From positions 23,947 through 87,946 of the forward strand of contig JAHEXW010000005.1 of the NCBI GenBank assembly GCA_023251915.1: a stretch of DNA of 64,000 nucleotides, in the 5' to 3' direction. Origin of the DNA: Actinomycetes bacterium. Lineage in GTDB: Bacteria > Actinomycetota > JAHEXW01. Each line of letters opens with the position of its first letter. Position 1 is the first letter of the stretch. The notes below the pieces were generated by a model. The model did not search any database. It saw nothing but the letters and a program-made list of their open reading frames with translations, and had not been told where the DNA came from. Of the stretch, positions 58,698 to 64,000 are shown in pieces. Position numbers and translations under genes: made by a program.

Positions 58698-61112
58698 TCA
58701 CTCTGTAAATGACCGTAAGCTCATATTCCTAATGCCGGCAAACAGTATAGCTGCGATCAAATAGAACCCGGCGGCCGCGCCCAGAGTAATCCTGAATCCA
58801 TAGAAGAATGACAACAGAGCCGCGACGGCTCCGCCTAGAACAACAGCGACTCCGTTAATGCTCCACATCCAGGGTATGAGCTTTCCTGTAAAGGCGTTTG
58901 TCATCTTTAGCCCTATCGGAAACAGAAGACCCGCCAGCCAGCAGGGTCCGGCTAGGAGCAAAACAAGCAGAGGGGCGCGGCCGGCCGGACTAAGATATAT
59001 GAGGTCAACGAAAAGCCTGTTCAACAGGTAAGAGTAGACCAGCAAGAAGACAGTTACCGCGCCTCCGGCGCAGACGACCGCGAGACGGAAGCGTTCCGGC
59101 TTGAGCCTGGCTGTGACTAGGCTTCCTAGCCCGCCGAAGAGCAGGAACGAAGCTAGAACAAGAACCAGCGAATACGACGGATTTCCGATGAAAAGGAAAG
59201 CCCGCTGCAGCATGACCACTTGGAAGACGATGAAACCGAGGCCCAAGCTGACGAAATAACCGAGCAGTAGCAAGAGGTTCAGCGACTGCCGCGCCGCCCG
59301 AACCGCAGGAAATAGCGGCGGCAGGGCCAGCAGCAGAAGAACACCCGCCAACCCGGCGACACCCAGCCAGGCCAAGAACCGAATGGCTAGAAACCCGTCG
59401 GCTTCGCTCGTCCCGCCCGCATTGGTGGTCGGCAACGCTATCGCCCCCGGCAGAGTCACTGGCGCCGCCGCCTCGGACTTAGCCGGGCGAGCGGATAATA
59501 TTTGGACCAGTGACGTCTTGTCGGACAGAAATGGTTTGTCGTCAGTAATATGCGCTCCCATGACGGCGTCAGCCGGCAGGGTTGCCGGAAATTCGGCGCT
59601 GAAGTTAAGATGCGCCGCCTTCTTAGCAATCAGGCGCTCCTCTTGGCGGGAGAAACCCGCGGGCTTAAGTAGAACGACCGAATATCCATGACCGGACAGC
59701 AGAGCGACATGGTGCGCGGCGCTAATTCCCTTCCGCGCCAAGGCGGCTATGCCAACGCCGACAAACTCCCGTACCACCATGTCCTTATTGCTGACAGCCA
59801 GAATGCCGTTCAGGCCAAGATGGTTCAGGTAAGTGTCGTAAGCTTCCGTCGTGTGCAAATAGTTGTCGGGGTAGTAGTTCGAGTTAACGCTGCGGCCGCC
59901 AAAGCCGCCCGTGTTGGATAAGAAGATCAGATCATACAGGGTCTTCGATCCGGTCACAAAGTTTCTGGCCTCGCCGACATGCAAACGCACATTAGCACCG
60001 TCAAACGCCTTTGTCTTCAGCCGGTTGCGGGCGATGTCTATCATCAGCGGATTAACCTCGACCGCATCAATGGTCCGGCTTTCCGCCAACCTGGCCCGCG
60101 CCACGTCAACTCCGCCGCCCGCACCGATTATCAGAACGTCGGATCGAGGTTTCAAATAGTACGGGAAATAGAAGAGGTCAAACGTTAGATACTTCACGTC
60201 GGCAAGATTGGCGTAAACGATGGCGTTTGTCTTCAGCTTCCGGTCGTACACCAGGCTATACGCCTTGACACTCGGCTTGATGGCTTCGCCGAAAGACGCG
60301 CTCAGCCCTTTCGCCAGCGTGGTTGGGTCGACCCTAAAAACGTCAATCTGCGAGAAGGAGTTCGAGGCCGACACAACCGCCTTGCTATCTGTCCCGCCGG
60401 CGCGCAAAGCCGGCGCATAGCGACCCAATAACCCGACGGTTATTAGTGAGACAACGACCAGCGCCCCTATCAGTAAGGGCTTTAGACCGGATCGAGCAGC
60501 AAACAACGCCGCGGCGGTTAAAGCCACAGCGTAAATGATTACCACCGTCGTTTCGGTACCAAACAGGTTCATTAAAGGCACCACCGCCAAAGCCCCGGCG
60601 GCCGAGCCGGTCAAGTTCAGGGCATAGACTGAAGAGACCCGCTCGCCGTAATGGCTCAAAAAGGCCGCTATAAGCACACCGGCGACAAAATAGACGCCAA
60701 ATACCGCCAGTGAGAATTGGGTCATAGTAGCTGTCGAAACGCCGAAATAGGTGAGCTCGGTGCCCACGTTGTTGGCCGCGTATTCGACGCCGAGGCTGTT
60801 CACGGTGAGAAAAGGCAGCGGCAGGGAGACGGCGAACACCAGGGCGAGCGGGGCTAGCCAGAGGTTGAATCTCTGATTGAGACGCTTGAAAAGATAAAAG
60901 ACGGGGATGCCGCCGAGCCCTAGGCCCGAGATAGCCAGCGAAATAACAAGTAACTGATACTCGTATCCGAAAGATACGCGGGCCGTACGCGAATAGACGA
61001 TCTCAATCATCAACAAGGCCAGAGATAGGAGGAATAGGCCGGCGTAGGCGGCCGCTCTGCTCTGGCCCGTATTCACCTTGTCACTATCTTGGCGTGTCTT
61101 AGTCAAAAACAA
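58698..61112 (-). CDS. Polytopic membrane protein with spermidine-synthase-like Rossmann domain
   Basis: ~12 TM segments; VLIIGAGGGVDVARARLAESRTIDAVEVNPLMIDIA. Confidence 0.8.
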   Translation of the reverse strand: MFLTKTRQDSDKVNTGQSRAAAYAGLFLLSLALLMIEIVYSRTARVSFGYEYQLLVISLAISGLGLGGIPVFYLFKRLNQRFNLWLAPLALVFAVSLPLPFLTVNSLGVEYAANNVGTELTYFGVSTATMTQFSLAVFGVYFVAGVLIAAFLSHYGERVSSVYALNLTGSAAGALAVVPLMNLFGTETTVVIIYAVALTAAALFAARSGLKPLLIGALVVVSLITVGLLGRYAPALRAGGTDSKAVVSASNSFSQIDVFRVDPTTLAKGLSASFGEAIKPSVKAYSLVYDRKLKTNAIVYANLADVKYLTFDLFYFPYYLKPRSDVLIIGAGGGVDVARARLAESRTIDAVEVNPLMIDIARNRLKTKAFDGANVRLHVGEARNFVTGSKTLYDLIFLSNTGGFGGRSVNSNYYPDNYLHTTEAYDTYLNHLGLNGILAVSNKDMVVREFVGVGIAALARKGISAAHHVALLSGHGYSVVLLKPAGFSRQEERLIAKKAAHLNFSAEFPATLPADAVMGAHITDDKPFLSDKTSLVQILSARPAKSEAAAPVTLPGAIALPTTNAGGTSEADGFLAIRFLAWLGVAGLAGVLLLLALPPLFPAVRAARQSLNLLLLLGYFVSLGLGFIVFQVVMLQRAFLFIGNPSYSLVLVLASFLLFGGLGSLVTARLKPERFRLAVVCAGGAVTVFLLVYSYLLNRLFVDLIYLSPAGRAPLLVLLLAGPCWLAGLLFPIGLKMTNAFTGKLIPWMWSINGVAVVLGGAVAALLSFFYGFRITLGAAAGFYLIAAILFAGIRNMSLRSFTE

Positions 61113-62154
61113 GCTTCACCGGATCCGTCGGTTGATAGCGGCTGCCCGTCCGCCGCACTAAGAGGCTGAAATTGTATGCCCGGCCGCCTTTGGGCTGAAA
61201 AGAAATGTCGTCGTTATGCCCGGTATTCAGCGGCCGTCTCATCTCGACGGTCCAAATTCCGGTCCGCCAGGCCTCCGCTCCGTCAATGTCGTCCTTGCTG
61301 CCACCCCAGCGGGCCTGCCTGGTTCGATAAACGATGAACGGCTGCATCTCACCGGCCACCGGCACGTGGTCGCCGACCTCGATCACATCGGCGCTGACCG
61401 GGTAAGGGTCCGCCTGCAATGTCAGTCCTGGTTTTAGGATCCAGATCGGCCGGGTCCAATCGGCCGCCTTATTTAGAACCCAGGGGGCGGTGTCGGTAAA
61501 AGCGTCATGCTGGTTAACCAGCTTGATGTGCCAGTCTCCGTTCGACCAGCGGGCTTTGCCCGTCTTCAGAACCCAATCCTCAGCCTTACCGTACGGCAAC
61601 TGCAACCCGGTCGACCAGAAGTCGCCTTTTTGCGCTTTGAACCAGGCCGGCACGGTTGCCTGCTTGCCACCGTCTATCTCGATATCCCAAGGGTGCCTGT
61701 TCTCTTCCAAACCGCGGGTCAGGATGTCGAAGCCGCGTGCGTTGAAACCGCGGATGGAATCGTTGATATTCCAGATCAAGCAGAGAGAATCCTGCTGGCC
61801 TATTTGTTTCCATTTCTGGCCATCAAACCTCCACGGTCGATCGATATAGTCGTGCGTGCTGTCCGGATACGTGGCTTTGACATAGATGGACGTATTCGTG
61901 TAGAGAAACCTAAGGTTGATGGTTTCGTTCGTTTCTAGCAGCTTAACCCTTGTCTCAGGCGCCGTTTTCCAGACGGCGTCACTCTTGCCGTCGATATTTG
62001 GAGCGATCTTGGTGTAGACAGCCTTTACGGTCGGTGCGCTTGCCGCGGGGAGCTTTGGCGCTGCGTCGGACGCACACCCGCCCAGGCTTAGACAGAGGAT
62101 TATGAAAGTTACCGCGGCCGCGATCGGCCGGCCGGTGGTGATTTTTAGCCGCAT
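61099..62154 (-). CDS. EB_dh-like lipoprotein 4, no CX3CH
   Basis: SLGGCASD lipobox; DSIRGFNARGFDIL; NQHDAFTDTAPWVLNK; LNTGHNDDISFQ. Confidence 0.75.
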   Translation of the reverse strand: MRLKITTGRPIAAAVTFIILCLSLGGCASDAAPKLPAASAPTVKAVYTKIAPNIDGKSDAVWKTAPETRVKLLETNETINLRFLYTNTSIYVKATYPDSTHDYIDRPWRFDGQKWKQIGQQDSLCLIWNINDSIRGFNARGFDILTRGLEENRHPWDIEIDGGKQATVPAWFKAQKGDFWSTGLQLPYGKAEDWVLKTGKARWSNGDWHIKLVNQHDAFTDTAPWVLNKAADWTRPIWILKPGLTLQADPYPVSADVIEVGDHVPVAGEMQPFIVYRTRQARWGGSKDDIDGAEAWRTGIWTVEMRRPLNTGHNDDISFQPKGGRAYNFSLLVRRTGSRYQPTDPVKLVFD

Positions 62155-62186
62155 ATGTGAACTACGCGCCGTTCGCGTAACCTTCC

Positions 62187-63251
62187 TTATTCAAGATTGA
62201 GGGTAACCGGCGCGCTCAGGGCATAACCCTTAGCGTCATCCCGGACGACGACGACAAACGTGACTTTATGTCCCGGGATAAGTTTGATGTCGTCGGCATT
62301 GCCGGTATCTAAGCGCCGTGCGAACTCGACGTTCCACAAGCCGCCGCCGCTGATTCCCTTTGTGAGAATATCGTCCTTGCTGCCGCCCCACGCCGCGCCC
62401 GGAACGCCTATGGCGAATGGCGTCCTGTCGCCTGCTTTGAACGTATCGGCCGGTGTGATCTCAACAACGTCGCCGCGGAACGGATTCGGGGTCGTAGCAA
62501 ATGACAAGCCGTCTTTGAATCGATAAATGGGCTGGCCGTCGCCATTGTTGCTCTTTGTCGTATTGGCTATCCAAGGCCGGTCATTGATGTGTGCGTCATG
62601 CTGAACCGTGAGGGTCTTTGTCAGGCCGCCCAGCTTTGTCTCTTCGTTTAACTTAAAGATCATATCGTCTCCACGACCGTAGAGTTCGGGGATGCTTCAC
62701 CAGCCCCAGAAGTCGGCCTTGGATTTTGCCGCCGCGTCACCGGACGCCGCAAGCTGAAAATCAAAAACGTCGGCGCCCTCGACTAACGGGGTAGTCATGA
62801 CGCTCAGCCCGCGGTCATTGAACCCCGCAACCGAGTCGTCCATGTTCCAAACAAACGCCAGGGTGTCATCGTAACTGCCTTTCTTCCAGGTCGTGCCGTC
62901 ATAAACCCACGCCTTGTTCATCTTGACGGGCGTGGCGTCGGCATATTCCGCGGCCATATAGATGTTCTCGTTGTCGTAGACGGCCCGCAGAGTCACCTTC
63001 TTGGCCTCGACGCCTGCTTCCGCCTTAAGCGGTACGGTTACCGCTTGCGCATCGTTCCACGCCGCTTCGTTAGTCTTGCCGTCAATGGCAAATCGGCCGC
63101 TTGTCTTCACCGCCGATATTACCGTTCCCGACGTTTTGCCGACCGTCGCCGCTTTGCCCGCCGTCGCGCAGCCGGAAGCCACGGCCAGGAGAAATACCAG
63201 TGGGACGATTGTGTAAGATATCTTGGCGATAGCGCTGTATTGTTTTTTCAT
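62187..63251 (-). CDS. EB_dh-like lipoprotein 5; candidate selenoprotein with in-frame TGA at 62697-62699
   Basis: Two track ORFs (62697..63251 and 62187..62663) are one continuous frame: ...KADFWGW[TGA]SIPELYGRGDDMIF.... Aligns end to end with the next paralog, which has KADFWGWCGMPEFYGRGDDMIF. Confidence 0.65.
62669..62684 (-). promoter_or_regulatory. Candidate bacterial SECIS hairpin
   Basis: CUCUAC-GGUC-GUGGAG, loop beginning 18 nt after the UGA. Confidence 0.45.
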
Positions 63252-63254
63252 TCC

Positions 63255-64000
63255 CTACCCACCTTCTCCGATTCGTAGCGTCACCGGCGCGCTGAGCGCG
63301 TAGCCTTTAGCGTCATCTCGCAGGACCACGACAAAAGTCACCGTCTGTCCGGGAACGAGTTTGATATCGTCGGCATGACCGGTATCCAGAGCACGCGCGT
63401 ATTCAACATGCCAATCGCCCGCGGACCTGCGGCCTTTAGTTCTAATGTCATCCTTGCTGCCGCCCCAAGTGGCGCCCCTGATGCCGACCACGTACGGCGC
63501 CCGGTCTCCGGCTTTGAAGGAAGAGTAGTCGGTGATTGCTTCGACCTGGTCCTCATAGGGCCGCGGGGTGTTGTTGATGTCAAACCCCGCTTTATATTTA
63601 TACTTGGGAACAGGATTGCCGTTGACGGTGGCTTGGTTGCGGATCCACGGTGTGCTGTTGGTGTGCGCGTCATGGCGAACCGTCAGAGTTTTTGTTAAGC
63701 CGCCCAGTTTCGTTTGTTCGTCGAGCGAAAAAATCATGTCGTCGCCCCGACCATAGAATTCTGGCATCCCGCACCAGCCCCAAAAATCGGCTTTGGCGGC
63801 TGCTGTCGCGTTGTCGGAAGCGGTCAATTGAAAGTCAAAGACATCGAGCCCTTTGGTAAGCGGCTTGGTCATAACGTCTAGACCCCGGTCGTTGAATCCC
63901 GGGATTGAATCATTCATGTTCCATACGAACGCAAGAGTGTCATCGTAACTCCCCTTGCTCCAGGAGGCGCCGTCAAACGTCCAAGCCTCGCCCAATTTGA
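63255..64000 (-). CDS. EB_dh-like protein 6 (Cys version), 5' end outside window
   Basis: Tandem paralog of the preceding gene; frame stays open to the window edge. Confidence 0.8.
   Translation of the reverse strand, partial: KLGEAWTFDGASWSKGSYDDTLAFVWNMNDSIPGFNDRGLDVMTKPLTKGLDVFDFQLTASDNATAAAKADFWGWCGMPEFYGRGDDMIFSLDEQTKLGGLTKTLTVRHDAHTNSTPWIRNQATVNGNPVPKYKYKAGFDINNTPRPYEDQVEAITDYSSFKAGDRAPYVVGIRGATWGGSKDDIRTKGRRSAGDWHVEYARALDTGHADDIKLVPGQTVTFVVVLRDDAKGYALSAPVTLRIGEGG

Noticed and set aside
58513-58700. Possible c-di-GMP (GEMM) riboswitch upstream of the cytochrome cluster
   Set aside because: GGCGACTAGGCTAAAGGACGC looked suggestive but I could not match the conserved GEMM core or tetraloop-receptor layout.
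62187-63251. Simple pseudogene caused by a nonsense mutation
   Set aside because: Not excluded, but less favoured: a single stop, exactly at a paralog Cys codon, with a preserved frame on both sides and a SECIS-like hairpin.

Overview
Bacterial chromosomal window (high GC, almost all genes on the minus strand, operon-dense). Left part is housekeeping: birA (partial), DedA, nadC/nadB, panD/panC, folK/folP/folE, ftsH, hpt, tilS. Next come a 1628-aa FG-GAP multicopper oxidase, a MerR/TipAS regulator, gltX, a cupredoxin, feoB plus a DtxR-type regulator, then psp1/holB/tmk, fumarase, mdh and topA. An uptake [NiFe]-hydrogenase operon with tatA/tatC follows. The right ~25 kb is an accessory redox region. 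It holds polyprenyl synthases, a UbiE-like methyltransferase, two U32 (UbiU/V-like) proteins, three radical-SAM proteins, a UbiA prenyltransferase, six ethylbenzene-dehydrogenase-gamma-like (EB_dh) exported proteins, three tandem 6-heme cytochromes c and a spermidine-synthase-like membrane protein. Main findings: (1) one EB_dh lipoprotein is interrupted only by an in-frame TGA that aligns to Cys (TGC) in its tandem paralog. A 6-bp hairpin with a GGUC loop begins its loop exactly 18 nt after the TGA, the geometry I recall for E. coli fdhF SECIS, so this is a candidate new selenoprotein family. (2) Two copies of a ~150-bp element sit beside tRNA-Gln and tRNA-Glu genes between duplicated tRNA 3' ends. 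They share three hairpins with invariant loops and covarying stems, which looks like an undescribed structured RNA or mobile element. (3) A quinone-biosynthesis-like module is linked to EB_dh proteins and cytochromes. (4) Three EB_dh paralogs carry a non-canonical CX3CH motif. No searches were run; all family names come from reading the sequence.
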